Shown here: positions 35,859 through 44,945 of the stretch, piece after piece
Numbering within the stretch: position 1 is the stretch's first letter
How the letters are laid out: every line of letters starts with the position of its first letter
NCBI RefSeq assembly: GCF_003985145.1
Contig: NZ_ML133521.1
Location: forward strand, 124,001-188,000
DNA length: 64,000 bases
From: Rhizobium anhuiense
GTDB lineage: Bacteria; Pseudomonadota; Alphaproteobacteria; Rhizobiales; Rhizobiaceae
Reading direction: 5' to 3'
Translations under genes and position numbers: made by a program
Notes under the pieces: model-generated
The model's database searches: none
What the model saw: the letters and a program-made list of their open reading frames with translations, nothing else
What the model was told of the DNA's origin: nothing

Positions 35859-36979
35859 CGATCGATCGCCTCGCAATAAGAAAACAGCCGGATTAATGCT
35901 TGACGCGCCACGGTCCTGTCGTCGCCGGAACGGGCCTCGTCGAGGCTTTCGGCAAGCAGCAAGTCCGCAGCATCGCGCAGCGCACCGGCTCGGTCGATGG
36001 TCTCGAGATCATCGCTCTCGCAATCGGTCCCTAGGAGGTCGGTATCGATCTCCAGATGTGCAAATTCCGGCGCGACCTGCTCCAGCAGGCTGATCATTGC
36101 CGTCCGCCCGTTCAACCGGGCACGGCCGGACAGCGCGACGCGCAACAGGGTTTGTCGCCGCGCGAACGGTTCCGGCAATGCGGCCTTCAGCGCTTCAACA
36201 CCGTCTTCCGATGCCAGCAGCGGAAGCTGCAATGTCTGCCAGGAAAAGCTGGCGGTCGTCACCGCCGTCGTTGTCGGCATCGCCCCCTGTCCGGCAATGG
36301 AAACGACCATCGCCTGCCCTGGCCGGTCATGCTTGAAACGGTCCGGCTCGGGAGCGCCGCTGTAATATGTTCTGGCGTCCACCGCCACCAATCCGTGCCA
36401 ATCGCCAAGCGCCATATAGTCGAGGCCGGCCAACGCCGCGCGGTTCGGCGCAATCACGTTCGTGGCCGTGGCATCCTCCGAAAATTCCTGGATCGGGCCA
36501 TGGGCGAGGCCGATGCGGATAGCGCCGTCCGGCGTGTCGGCACCGGTCATCCATTCGGTCAGGTCGCGGCCCGGCCTCCTGGTCGTGCAAGGCGCCGGCA
36601 GCAGGACGACGTCAGGTCCAAGCGCAAGGGGTGCTGCTTCCGTCGCCAGAGTGACATTGTCGGGCAACACGCCGCGCGCCGCGCTCCAGAGCTGGTCCGC
36701 CAGCAGCGAATCGTGATTGCCCGGAAGCAGGACCCAGCGCAGCGGCGTATTCCGGGCCATCTCGCCAAGCGCCTGCCGAAGCACGGCGGGTGTCGGCGTC
36801 TCGGTATCGAATGTATCGCCCGCCAGCAGGACAACGCCCGCCCCATGCTCTCGCGCCGCATTGGCAAGCCTGGTGATCACGCCATGCCGGGCCTCACGCA
36901 GGCGCCCTCTCAAATCCTCCGGAAGATTGCCAAATCGCTTGCCAATATGAAGGTCCGAACTGTGCAGAAAGGAAAACAT
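35855..36979 (-). CDS. Metallophosphoesterase, SbcD/YhaO-type DNA exonuclease
   Basis: This 374-residue protein has all five calcineurin-like phosphoesterase motifs: SSDLHIG, LLAGDTFD, LPGNHDSL, GLAHGPIQ and ALGDWHG. It binds two metal ions and is the nuclease half of an Mre11-Rad50-like complex. The four-base overlap with the ATPase gene shows co-translation. The C-terminal region (about 260-374) would carry the partner-binding segment. Confidence 0.9.
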   Translation of the reverse strand: MFSFLHSSDLHIGKRFGNLPEDLRGRLREARHGVITRLANAAREHGAGVVLLAGDTFDTETPTPAVLRQALGEMARNTPLRWVLLPGNHDSLLADQLWSAARGVLPDNVTLATEAAPLALGPDVVLLPAPCTTRRPGRDLTEWMTGADTPDGAIRIGLAHGPIQEFSEDATATNVIAPNRAALAGLDYMALGDWHGLVAVDARTYYSGAPEPDRFKHDRPGQAMVVSIAGQGAMPTTTAVTTASFSWQTLQLPLLASEDGVEALKAALPEPFARRQTLLRVALSGRARLNGRTAMISLLEQVAPEFAHLEIDTDLLGTDCESDDLETIDRAGALRDAADLLLAESLDEARSGDDRTVARQALIRLFSYCEAIDR

Positions 36980-37257
36980 TAGCCAGCCATGTCTACGATG
37001 TGCCGCGAGCTTCCCAGCATGGCCAAGGGCTTCGCCCGCAGTGTCGTGATTCCGTTGTTCAGGGACAGACCATGCCTCCCGATAACTGGCGAGGCAAGCT
37101 TATCCTGGACAAACGCACTGTTATCCAATGCTTGTCTAACTCTCAGCGATATACGACATCGCATTGCCCAGCCGCCACCGTCCCTTGTCCGCTATTGTCA
37201 GCTGCCAACAGCGACGGAATGCCGGCGTTGAGGAACCTGGTCGAACACCACCAGCGC

Positions 37258-37746
37258 TCAGCTCACCTGCTCGTCCTGCCAGGAATCGAACGTTGCCGCC
37301 TGACCGTGACGGCGTCCGTTGCGGTCGACGAGATTCCAGACGATGGCTTTCTCGATATAGAAACGCCGCCCTGACTTGGCGATGCGAAGTCCGCGGTAGT
37401 CGGCGATAAAGCCGTTGGCTGCCACGGCATTCAGCAATCTCTCGCGCTCCGCACGGTCCGGCGCCTCTGCGGAAAGACGCGACGGCAAAGTGATGAACTC
37501 GTCCCATGAATATTCAAAGCAGGCCTGGGCCGCACGGTTGGCGTAGATGAAGCGTGGATCGGCTTCGGTGTTGTGAGCAAGGACTACGGCCGGCGACGTG
37601 TGGTAAAGCCATTCGGCCCCTTGGCCCTCCGGCGCCAGGCGGCGTCCGACGCTTCGTTCGAAGCTTTCCGCCATCAGGGCGTAAAATTCGAGATCGCAGG
37701 ACAAGTCGAGTCCGGCGTCGTGATAGTTGGCAATCATGCTGCGCAT
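37258..37746 (-). CDS. MEKHLA-domain (PAS-like) protein
   Basis: This protein of about 162 residues is nearly all MEKHLA domain, a PAS-like fold. The segments AEWLYHTSPAVVLAHNTEAD and FIYANRAAQACFEYSWDEF are typical. No kinase or output domain is attached. Two starts are possible: ATG at 37746 and ATG at 37737, the latter with AGGA 8 bp upstream. An even longer open frame to 37923 overlaps the next gene's 3' end and is unlikely. Its role is unknown; a small sensor or redox/light-responsive protein is conceivable. Confidence 0.75.
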   Translation of the reverse strand: MRSMIANYHDAGLDLSCDLEFYALMAESFERSVGRRLAPEGQGAEWLYHTSPAVVLAHNTEADPRFIYANRAAQACFEYSWDEFITLPSRLSAEAPDRAERERLLNAVAANGFIADYRGLRIAKSGRRFYIEKAIVWNLVDRNGRRHGQAATFDSWQDEQVS

Positions 37747-37870
37747 CCTGGATTGCGACGAGAGATCCTGAAGGGATGTTCTCGCATGAAAAAGGACTAG
37801 GAAATCCTTTCGCGCTACAAAAAAGTGCAAGCTCCAAATGGGACGCCGTAAAAGCTGGGCAGCCGGGATT

Positions 37871-39061
37871 TCAGGTGTCGTCCCGGAGGTAACGCTCCGC
37901 GAGCCTTGCCCACATTGCCGCACCGACCGTCAGGCTGGCATCGGCGAAGTCATATTTGGCACTATGCAGGATGGCGGAATTCATGCCGTTGCCGAGGCGC
38001 AGGAAGCTGCCCGGCTTATGCTCGAGAAAGTGTGAAAAATCCTCGCTGCCGGGAATGAGCGGGCAGGTCGCGACCTTGTCTTCGCCGATCAGTTCGGCCG
38101 CGACGATGCGGGCAAAATCCGTCTCGGCAGGCGAGTTGACGACGACAGGATTGCCGCGATCATAGTCGATCTCGATCAAAGCACCGTGACCCTCGGCCAC
38201 CGAGTGGGCAAGCTTGGTGATGCGCTCCTGTAAGAGATCGCGAATGCCAGGTTCGAAGGAGCGCACGCTCAAGGCGAGCTTGGCATATTCCGGAATGACG
38301 TTGACGGCATCGCCGGCATGGATGGTGCCGACGGTGATGACCGCCGTCTGGGTTGGATCCAGGTTGCGCGAGATGATCGTCTGCAGCGAGACGACGAGGT
38401 TGCACGCCACGACCACCGGATCGATGGTCAGGTGCGGCCGTGAGGCATGGCCGCCCTTGCCCTTGATGGTAATCTCGACGGTATCGGACGCCGCCATCAT
38501 CGGGCCGGATCGCAGCAGGATGGTGCCTTCGGGAGCACCAGGATGATTGTGCAGGCCGAAGATGGCGTCGAACGGAAACCGCTCGAACAGGCCGTCGGCG
38601 ATCATCGCCTGGGCGCCGCTATTCTTGCCCGCCTCTTCCGCCGGCTGGAAAATCAGCGTCACCGTGCCGTTGAAGCGACGGGTGCGGGCAAGATATTCGG
38701 CCGCCCCAAGCAGCACAGTGGTGTGGCCGTCATGGCCGCAGGCATGCATCTTGCCGGGCGTGCTGCTGGCATAGGGAAGTCCGGTTGCCTCGATGATCGG
38801 CAATGCATCCATATCGGCGCGAATGGCGATGCCCTTGTTACCCCGGCCGGCGCTGAGCCGCGCGACGACGCCATGGCCACCGACATTGCGGGTCACATCA
38901 TAACCCCAGCCTTCCAGCTTTTCTGCGACATAACGCGCCGTTTCCGCCTCTTCGAAGGAGAGTTCCGGATGGGCATGCAGGTACTGGCGGGTCGCCTTCA
39001 ACTGCGCTTCCATGGCTTCGAAATCGGAAAGGCGGGCATAGGCATTGTCGAGCGTGGGCAT
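37871..39061 (-). CDS. M20-family amidohydrolase (hippurate hydrolase / N-acyl amino-acid amidohydrolase type)
   Basis: This 396-residue cytoplasmic metal hydrolase has the family motifs HPELSFEE, the metal site HACGHDGHTT, the catalytic AEEAGKNSG, FGLHNHPG and the late GSEDFSHFLE. M20 enzymes of this HipO type cleave N-acylated amino acids. It follows the amino-acid ABC operon by 70 bp on the same strand and probably processes the imported compound. The start at 39061 is the normal family N-terminus; an upstream in-frame extension to 39217 overlaps the ATPase gene. Confidence 0.88.
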   Translation of the reverse strand: MPTLDNAYARLSDFEAMEAQLKATRQYLHAHPELSFEEAETARYVAEKLEGWGYDVTRNVGGHGVVARLSAGRGNKGIAIRADMDALPIIEATGLPYASSTPGKMHACGHDGHTTVLLGAAEYLARTRRFNGTVTLIFQPAEEAGKNSGAQAMIADGLFERFPFDAIFGLHNHPGAPEGTILLRSGPMMAASDTVEITIKGKGGHASRPHLTIDPVVVACNLVVSLQTIISRNLDPTQTAVITVGTIHAGDAVNVIPEYAKLALSVRSFEPGIRDLLQERITKLAHSVAEGHGALIEIDYDRGNPVVVNSPAETDFARIVAAELIGEDKVATCPLIPGSEDFSHFLEHKPGSFLRLGNGMNSAILHSAKYDFADASLTVGAAMWARLAERYLRDDT

Positions 39062-39131
39062 GAAAACATCCAGTATTGATCGAAAGAACCGTTGCTCCGG
39101 CCCGAGGGTCGAAGCAACCGACTGACATCGC

Positions 39132-39911
39132 TCAGAGAAAACGGGCGAGAAAGGCCTGGGTCCGGGGATGTTGCGGATTGCCGATGACATCCTCTGGCTT
39201 GCCCATCTCGACGACATTGCCGCCGTCCATGAACACCACCCGATCGGCCGCCTCGCGGGCGAAACCGATCTCGTGGGTAACGACGATCATGGTCAGGCCC
39301 TGTTTGGCGAGATCGCGCATGGTGGACAGGACTTCGCCGACGAGCTCCGGGTCGAGCGCAGAGGTGGGTTCGTCGAACAGCATCAGCTTCGGCTTGATCG
39401 CAAGCGCGCGGGCGATGGCGACGCGCTGCTGCTGACCGCCGGAGAGCTGGCGGGGATAGCTCCCCGCCTTTTCCGACAGGCCGACCCGCTCCAAAAGCCG
39501 CATGGCGTTCTCGGTCGCGGCCTTGCGGCTTTCTCCGTGCACGCCGACCGGGGCCTCGATGATGTTCTGCAGCACCGTCATATGCGGATAGAGATTGAAC
39601 TGCTGGAACACCATGCCGATCTTGCGCCGCTGATGAGCGATCCTGTTGCTGGACAGCTTTTCCAGCCGGTCCTTGCGCAGGCGATAGCCGATCTGTTCGC
39701 CATCGACTTCGATGAACCCTTTATTGATCGCTTCGAGATGGTTGATGCAGCGCAGGAAGGTCGATTTTCCCGAGCCGGACGGGCCGAGCACGACGACGAC
39801 TTCACCCGGCATGACGTCGAGGTCGATCCCCTTCAGCACTTCGAGCTGGTCGAAGGACTTGTGGACGTTGCGGGCTCTGACGAGCGGCTTTGCAATCGCG
39901 GCGGCGGTCAA
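39132..39911 (-). CDS. Polar amino-acid ABC transporter ATP-binding protein
   Basis: This 259-residue GlnQ/HisP-class ATPase has Walker [13 protein letters not shown], signature [15 protein letters not shown] and Walker [15 protein letters not shown]. The likely start is TTG at 39911, overlapping the permease stop by four bases and preceded by GAGGAGG; there is no ATG before the conserved N-terminus. The longer open frame to 40223 is an out-of-frame reading of the permease. Confidence 0.9.
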   Translation of the reverse strand: MTAAAIAKPLVRARNVHKSFDQLEVLKGIDLDVMPGEVVVVLGPSGSGKSTFLRCINHLEAINKGFIEVDGEQIGYRLRKDRLEKLSSNRIAHQRRKIGMVFQQFNLYPHMTVLQNIIEAPVGVHGESRKAATENAMRLLERVGLSEKAGSYPRQLSGGQQQRVAIARALAIKPKLMLFDEPTSALDPELVGEVLSTMRDLAKQGLTMIVVTHEIGFAREAADRVVFMDGGNVVEMGKPEDVIGNPQHPRTQAFLARFL

Positions 39912-40837
39912 TGGCTTGCCTCCTCGACAAGGGTCTCGGATTTGGCGGCGACGGCATTGTTGCGCCGTTCGCTGCGGCCGTAATAGGCCTCGATATAGCT
40001 CTGGCCGAGATTGAGGATCGAGGTGATGAACAGGTACCAGAGGACCGCGACAAGCAGCATCGGCACGATCTCGAAGGTGCGATTGTAGATCGACTGGACG
40101 GAATAGAGCAGATCGGCCATGGCGATGACGCTGACGAGCGAGGTCGCCTTGATCATGCTGATCAGCTGGTTGCCCGTCGGCGGCACGATCGAGCGCATCG
40201 CCTGCGGAATGATGATCCGCCACAGCGCCCTGCCCTTGGTCATGCCGAAGGCTTCCGCCGTCTCGAACTGGCCGCGATCGACCGAGAGCAGGCCGCCGCG
40301 AATGATCTCGGCCATATAGGCCGCTTCGTTCAAGGCAAGACCGACGATCGCCGCCGTCATCGGCGTGATCACCGAATTGGTCTCCCAGCTCGCCAGCGTC
40401 GGGCCGAACGGAATGGCGATCGAAAGTTCAGGAAAAAGGGTCGAGAGATTGTACCAGAAGATCAGTTGCACCAAGAGCGGCGTGCCGCGAAAGAACCAGA
40501 TGAACAGCGATGCCAGCGACTTTGCGAGCCGGTCGTTCGACAGCCGGGCGATTGCCAGCCCGAGGCCGAGAACGATGCCGATGGCCATGGCGATCACAGT
40601 CAGACCCAGGCTGACATAGAGGCCGCTGATGACAGTCGGATCGAAGAAATAGGCCGCGACGACGGGCCAGCCGAAATTCTCGTTATGGGCGACGATCCAC
40701 AGGAAGTTCGCGGCAATGAGGATCACGGCCATCCATAGGACGAGCCGACCCGTTCGAAAGGGCTTGTGGGCGTGGGCAACATCCCGGAAGTCCGCACCGC
40801 CCGAAGGCGATGCGGCAGTCACGCCGTGATTGCTCAT
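39908..40837 (-). CDS. Polar amino-acid ABC transporter permease (single, extended)
   Basis: This 309-residue HisM/GlnP-type permease has an N-terminal cytoplasmic extension and six hydrophobic segments. The EAA loop is [19 protein letters not shown]. Only one permease gene is present, so it probably works as a homodimer. It overlaps the binding-protein gene and the ATPase gene by four bases each. Confidence 0.9.
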   Translation of the reverse strand: MSNHGVTAASPSGGADFRDVAHAHKPFRTGRLVLWMAVILIAANFLWIVAHNENFGWPVVAAYFFDPTVISGLYVSLGLTVIAMAIGIVLGLGLAIARLSNDRLAKSLASLFIWFFRGTPLLVQLIFWYNLSTLFPELSIAIPFGPTLASWETNSVITPMTAAIVGLALNEAAYMAEIIRGGLLSVDRGQFETAEAFGMTKGRALWRIIIPQAMRSIVPPTGNQLISMIKATSLVSVIAMADLLYSVQSIYNRTFEIVPMLLVAVLWYLFITSILNLGQSYIEAYYGRSERRNNAVAAKSETLVEEASH

Positions 40838-41724
40838 TTCGGCAGGGCTCCACCAAGATTGAGGCCGGGCTGCTTGATCATGTTGTTCTCAAGACCCCAC
40901 TTCTTCATGATGGCGGCATAGGTGCCGTTATCCATCAACGCCTTGATCGAGTCGAGCAAAACGGGGCCGAGCGGCGAGCCTTTCGGCACGACGGCGCCCT
41001 GATAGAGGTCGTCGAAGCCGTTCTTCTGGCCGACGCCGCTCAGTTCCAGCTGGCCGTTTGCCTGAGACACGAAATAGGTCAACGGTGCCTGCGACGAGAA
41101 GAAGGCATCGGCGCGTTTGGAGCGGACCGCCAGGATCGAGCTCGGCTGGTCGGTATAGGACTGCACTTCGGGCGCTGGCTTGCCCGCCGTCTTGCACTTT
41201 TCGACCTGAGCCTGGATCACCTTTTCGGCGGAGCCGCCGGCCATGACGGCGATGCGATTGCCGCAGGCGCTGTCGAGCGAAGCGATGGCCTTCGGATTGC
41301 CTTTCTGGACGGAGAAGACCACGTATTCCTGAACCCAGTCGACGAAGTCATTGGCCTCTTCACGGGTCTTGAAGTCACCGATCGGACCGAAGGCGAACTG
41401 GTATCGGCCGGAATTGATGCCGGCGAGCAATGCGGTCAGTCCGCTGACAGTTTCGTGCTCGATCGTGACGCCGAGCATCTGGCCGATCGCATCGGTCAGA
41501 TCGGCGCTGGCGCCGGTCAGTTCCGTGCCGGTGACGATCTCATAGGGAGGAAAAGAACCGTTGTTGACGGAGATCATCTTGCCGTCCGTGCGGATCTTCT
41601 CCGGCAGGCGAGCGCGAAGCGCGTCGTTGACGGTCTGCTTGGCGACGGCGGACTCCTCGGCGAAGACCGACGTCGTCATCATCAAGCCCATCAGGGCGGC
41701 GGAAGCGATCAGTTTCGAATGCAT
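40834..41724 (-). CDS. Amino-acid ABC transporter substrate-binding protein
   Basis: This 296-residue SBP_bac_3 protein has a Sec signal peptide (hydrophobic residues 6-20, cleavage near SVFAEE). The two-lobe fold is visible through GRYQFAFGPIGDFKTREEAN and FVDWVQEYVVF. Its ligand is probably a modified or acylated amino acid, given the linked M20 amidohydrolase. No hairpin gap separates it from the permease here, unlike the other binding-protein genes in this window. Confidence 0.87.
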   Translation of the reverse strand: MHSKLIASAALMGLMMTTSVFAEESAVAKQTVNDALRARLPEKIRTDGKMISVNNGSFPPYEIVTGTELTGASADLTDAIGQMLGVTIEHETVSGLTALLAGINSGRYQFAFGPIGDFKTREEANDFVDWVQEYVVFSVQKGNPKAIASLDSACGNRIAVMAGGSAEKVIQAQVEKCKTAGKPAPEVQSYTDQPSSILAVRSKRADAFFSSQAPLTYFVSQANGQLELSGVGQKNGFDDLYQGAVVPKGSPLGPVLLDSIKALMDNGTYAAIMKKWGLENNMIKQPGLNLGGALPK

Positions 41725-41799
41725 GTCATTCCCCTTTTTTGGTTTTGCGAAAATGTTAATTCAACGTCGAGGCCTGTGAGGGAGTTTCGCTGGCCTCGT

Positions 41800-42762
41800 T
41801 CACCGGGCCTTGGCGTGCCACGGAAACAGCTCGGCGGGCGTCAAACGGCGCGGCATGATCTTCTGTTCGTAAAGTTCCTCGGCAAAGTCGGCGATCATCG
41901 CCTCGTTCTCGGCAAACCCGCTGACGTTCCAGTTCGGCGGCAGGTCGGCCGCGCAGCGGCGCAATTCGTCGATCATCCAGGGCGTGGTGTCGGCATATTT
42001 CTCACGCTTCTCCAGCCAGAGACGCTGGGACTCGTCGATCAGCCCGCTGAGTTCATCCATGATCCAGGGATGCTCCCTGACGATATCAGCCTTGAAGCCG
42101 ATCAGATGCATGCCCGGGACGTAACCGACCTCGTGGAAGTAGGCGACTTCAGCGGCGCGGAAATCATCCAGCACTTGGCGCAGGGGCGATTCCTGCTCGA
42201 AAAAACCCTTCGGCATGAAAGGCGTGAAGACGGCATCCAGCCCGCCATCCAGCAAGAGATCGACCATCGGGCGCTCGCCGGGGACCGCCTCGATGCGGCC
42301 GGGCCGTCCAAAACCATCGAGCCGGTCGGCGATCGGATGGGCCTCCGTCAGGCGTCCGGCATACCACATGGCATCCTCGACTCCGACGCCTTCGCGGCGC
42401 AGCGCGGCCCGGGTCCATGTATTTCCGGAATCGCGCCAGCCAGTCACCCCGATCTTCTTGCCGGCCAAATCGGACAGCGTGCGGATCGGGCTGCCCTTGG
42501 CGGTGATGATGCAGCGATGGCGGAAGCCGCGCATGATGAAGTTCGGCATGCCGAATATCCGATCATCGCCGTCATGACGCATCTGCGAATAGCGGCTGAA
42601 GGACATTTCCGCGGCGTCATGAGCCTGGTCATCGCCAAGGCTGGAGACCAGCGTGCCGACGCGATCCACTTTGATGTCGAGACGGGACGAACTGACATCG
42701 CCGAGAACAAGCGGCGTCATGTAATCCCAGTCTCTTAGGGCGATGCGAAGCGTCACAGGCAT
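41800..42762 (-). CDS. Binding-protein-like enzyme family (4,5-dihydroxyphthalate decarboxylase-like / NMT1-like)
   Basis: This 320-residue protein has the periplasmic-binding-protein fold but no signal peptide, so it probably stays in the cytoplasm. Features such as LRIALRDWDYMTPLVLGDV, MSFSRYSQMRH and TGWRDSGNTWTRAALR are seen in proteins annotated as 4,5-dihydroxyphthalate decarboxylase (Pht5-like). The true reaction of most members is unknown. It is the first gene of the operon opposite the MocR regulator. The start could also be GTG at 42774. Function is left open. Confidence 0.7.
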   Translation of the reverse strand: MPVTLRIALRDWDYMTPLVLGDVSSSRLDIKVDRVGTLVSSLGDDQAHDAAEMSFSRYSQMRHDGDDRIFGMPNFIMRGFRHRCIITAKGSPIRTLSDLAGKKIGVTGWRDSGNTWTRAALRREGVGVEDAMWYAGRLTEAHPIADRLDGFGRPGRIEAVPGERPMVDLLLDGGLDAVFTPFMPKGFFEQESPLRQVLDDFRAAEVAYFHEVGYVPGMHLIGFKADIVREHPWIMDELSGLIDESQRLWLEKREKYADTTPWMIDELRRCAADLPPNWNVSGFAENEAMIADFAEELYEQKIMPRRLTPAELFPWHAKAR

Positions 42763-42798
42763 GCAAAAACTCACTGAAATGGCTCGACGAGCGGGAAA

Positions 42799-42850
42799 TT
42801 AAATGTTCAAAATGATGAGTACAAATGTTATTACGTTATTGAACATTTAA
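42799..42850. promoter_or_regulatory. Perfect 12-bp inverted repeat, candidate MocR operator
   Basis: TTAAATGTTCAA (42799-42810) and TTGAACATTTAA (42839-42850) are exact reverse complements with centres 40 bp apart. They lie in the 100-bp divergent region between the MocR gene and the binding-protein-like gene. The right arm ends 12 bp before the MocR ATG. The spacing, nearly four helical turns, suits a dimeric MocR protein bound to both arms. Confidence 0.75.
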
Positions 42851-42862
42851 AGTGAGAGAAAA

Positions 42863-44188
42863 ATGGGCGATACGATCGAAGCCTCCTGGTTTGCCGAAAA
42901 AATAGCCGATCGCAGCATGCGGGGGATTGCCCTCGAAACGAGTGCACTGATCCGCGCCGGTGCCCTGCCGGTCGGCACGCGCATGCCGGCGATTCGCGAT
43001 ATCGCCTACGAATTGCGTGTCAGCCCAGCGACGATCTCCCAGGCCTGGAGCGAATTGCGGCGGCAGAAGATCATCAGCGGCCGGGGGCGCAACGGCACCT
43101 GGGTCAGCGGCGACCGCTTTGTCGCCAGGCCGGAGCGTCTTGCGAGTTCGGGAAATTATGCCGCTGGTGTGCTCGACCTCACCTTGGCCGGGCCGGATGC
43201 TGCACTTCTTCCCCGCCTTTCCGAAGCAATGGCCTATGGCGCGTCAGCCGCCGACCTCAACAGCTATGAGCGCAGTCGTATCGTGCCGGAGCTGAAGGAC
43301 GCCGTTTCTGTGCGATGGCCCTATGAGGCGGAAGCCTTTCTGGCCACCAATGGCGGCTACAACGCCGTCTATACGGTGTTGCATGCGCTGGTCTCTCCGG
43401 GTTCGTCGGTCGCGATCGAACATCCGACCGCGATGCGGCTGCTCGATATCCTGGAAGATCTCGGGGTAAAAATCATCCCCGTCGCCTGCGACGGCGACGG
43501 CCCCTTGCCGGATTCGCTGCGCGAGGCGTTGCAGCAACGGCCGGCGGCCTTCCTGTTCCAGCCGCGGCTGCATTCCGTGACCGGCACGACGGTCAGTGCA
43601 TCCCGCCTCGATCAACTCGGAGATGTGCTGGAAGGCAGCGATACGCTTGTCATCGAGGACGATGGCGTCGGCGACGTGTCGGCAGCGCCTCCGCATTCGC
43701 TGGGTGGCCGATTTGCGGAGCGGACGATCCATATCGTCTCACTCTCGAAAAGCCTCGGTCCGGATCTGCGTCTCGCCGTCCTGTCGAGCTCCGCGCCGAT
43801 CGTCGACCAGATCCAGTCCTACCGTTCCTTCAGCGCCGGCTGGACCAGCCGCATCCTGCAGAGTGCCGCCGCCTGGCTGTTGCGCGATCCCGCAACCTGG
43901 CGGCTCATCGGCGAGGCGCGCGCGATCTATCAGCAGAGGCGCGACGCTCTTGCCGACGCACTCTGCGAACGGGGAATGGCGATACCGCCAGGCCAGGGCC
44001 TGTGCCTGTGGGTGCCCGTCGTCTCCGAACCATTCGCGATGGTGACGCTCGCCGCACGCAATATCGCCGTCAATCCGGGCAGCAAATTCTCCGTCCTGCC
44101 CAGCAATCATATTCGCGTGGCGACCAGCACGCTTGTGGATCGTTGCGAGGAAGCTGCCGACGCGATCGCGCTGGCGCATGCGCCGTGA
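42863..44188 (+). CDS. MocR-family regulator (GntR winged helix fused to aminotransferase-like domain)
   Basis: This 441-residue regulator has a GntR winged helix at about residues 10-80 (RMPAIRDIAYELRVSPATIS) and a fold-type I aminotransferase domain at about 100-440. The PLP-binding lysine is present in SLSKSLGPDLR, and the aspartate site is in IEDDGVGDVS. MocR proteins sense PLP plus an amino compound. It is divergent from the amino-acid transporter/amidohydrolase operon and is its likely regulator. GAGAG lies about 7 bp before the ATG. Confidence 0.9.
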   Translation: MGDTIEASWFAEKIADRSMRGIALETSALIRAGALPVGTRMPAIRDIAYELRVSPATISQAWSELRRQKIISGRGRNGTWVSGDRFVARPERLASSGNYAAGVLDLTLAGPDAALLPRLSEAMAYGASAADLNSYERSRIVPELKDAVSVRWPYEAEAFLATNGGYNAVYTVLHALVSPGSSVAIEHPTAMRLLDILEDLGVKIIPVACDGDGPLPDSLREALQQRPAAFLFQPRLHSVTGTTVSASRLDQLGDVLEGSDTLVIEDDGVGDVSAAPPHSLGGRFAERTIHIVSLSKSLGPDLRLAVLSSSAPIVDQIQSYRSFSAGWTSRILQSAAAWLLRDPATWRLIGEARAIYQQRRDALADALCERGMAIPPGQGLCLWVPVVSEPFAMVTLAARNIAVNPGSKFSVLPSNHIRVATSTLVDRCEEAADAIALAHAP

Positions 44189-44209
44189 AAGGCAGACGCC
44201 GCGGGGACA

Positions 44210-44932
44210 CTACTTTCCGTCAAGCCACTCCTGCAGCTCTGCCTCCGCCCGCTCCAGTGCGCTGTAATTCAGCAGTTTGCGCAGGAAGGCGACGGTGACG
44301 GCGCGGGCGCGCAGATTGAAGCGGCCGTCCTCGTGGTCGTCGCCGGCGCTCTGGTAGACGTCGAGCTTGTCGTAGAGCTGTTGCAGGCGGTTCTGCACGC
44401 TGCGCAGCGACAGACCCCGGCGTTTGGCGATGGCCCGGTCGGTGAGGCCGAGCGCGATATCGACGAGGATCTCATATTCGGAATCGGTGAAGCCGTTCGT
44501 CTGGCCGAGGCTCTTCTGCTGCAGGCCCCGCACCTCGCGGTCGATGACGCACTGGCTCTCGATGAAGATCGAACGCAGCGCAAGCTTCAGCCGCTCGTCG
44601 GAGGCGGATTTCAGCACATAGCCATAGGCGGCGCCATCCGGCACGATGCGCGAGACGCCGCGCACATAGGCTTCGTCCGAATAATTCGACCAGAACAGGA
44701 TGCGGGTCTCCGGCCGCTCCTTCCAGATGGTGCGCGCCGCCTCGATGCCGTTGCGGTTCGCCATCTGCAGGTCCATGACGATATGTGCCGACTTGTGGTC
44801 GCGGGCGAGCTTCTCGCCGACGGTTCCGTTCTCCGCCTCGATCACCGTGTCGCATTCCGGCAGGGCCGCGTTGACGGCCTCGTGCAGATAGGACCGGTGC
44901 AGCGGGTCGTCCTCGACGATCAGAACTTTCAT
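44210..44932 (-). CDS. NarL/LuxR-type response regulator
   Basis: This 240-residue regulator has a receiver domain with E7-D8-D9 and the phospho-acceptor D54 (IVMDLQMANRNG), with a conserved lysine in YVLKSA. A C-terminal LuxR-type helix-turn-helix reads LGLTDRAIAKRRGLSLRSVQ. The start at 44932 begins the receiver domain directly, 14 bp after the kinase stop; the longer reading to 44995 overlaps the kinase gene. It is the partner of the adjacent kinase and the likely activator of the divergent ribose-type sugar operon. Confidence 0.9.
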   Translation of the reverse strand: MKVLIVEDDPLHRSYLHEAVNAALPECDTVIEAENGTVGEKLARDHKSAHIVMDLQMANRNGIEAARTIWKERPETRILFWSNYSDEAYVRGVSRIVPDGAAYGYVLKSASDERLKLALRSIFIESQCVIDREVRGLQQKSLGQTNGFTDSEYEILVDIALGLTDRAIAKRRGLSLRSVQNRLQQLYDKLDVYQSAGDDHEDGRFNLRARAVTVAFLRKLLNYSALERAEAELQEWLDGK

Positions 44933-44945
44933 CGTGCCCTTCTCC

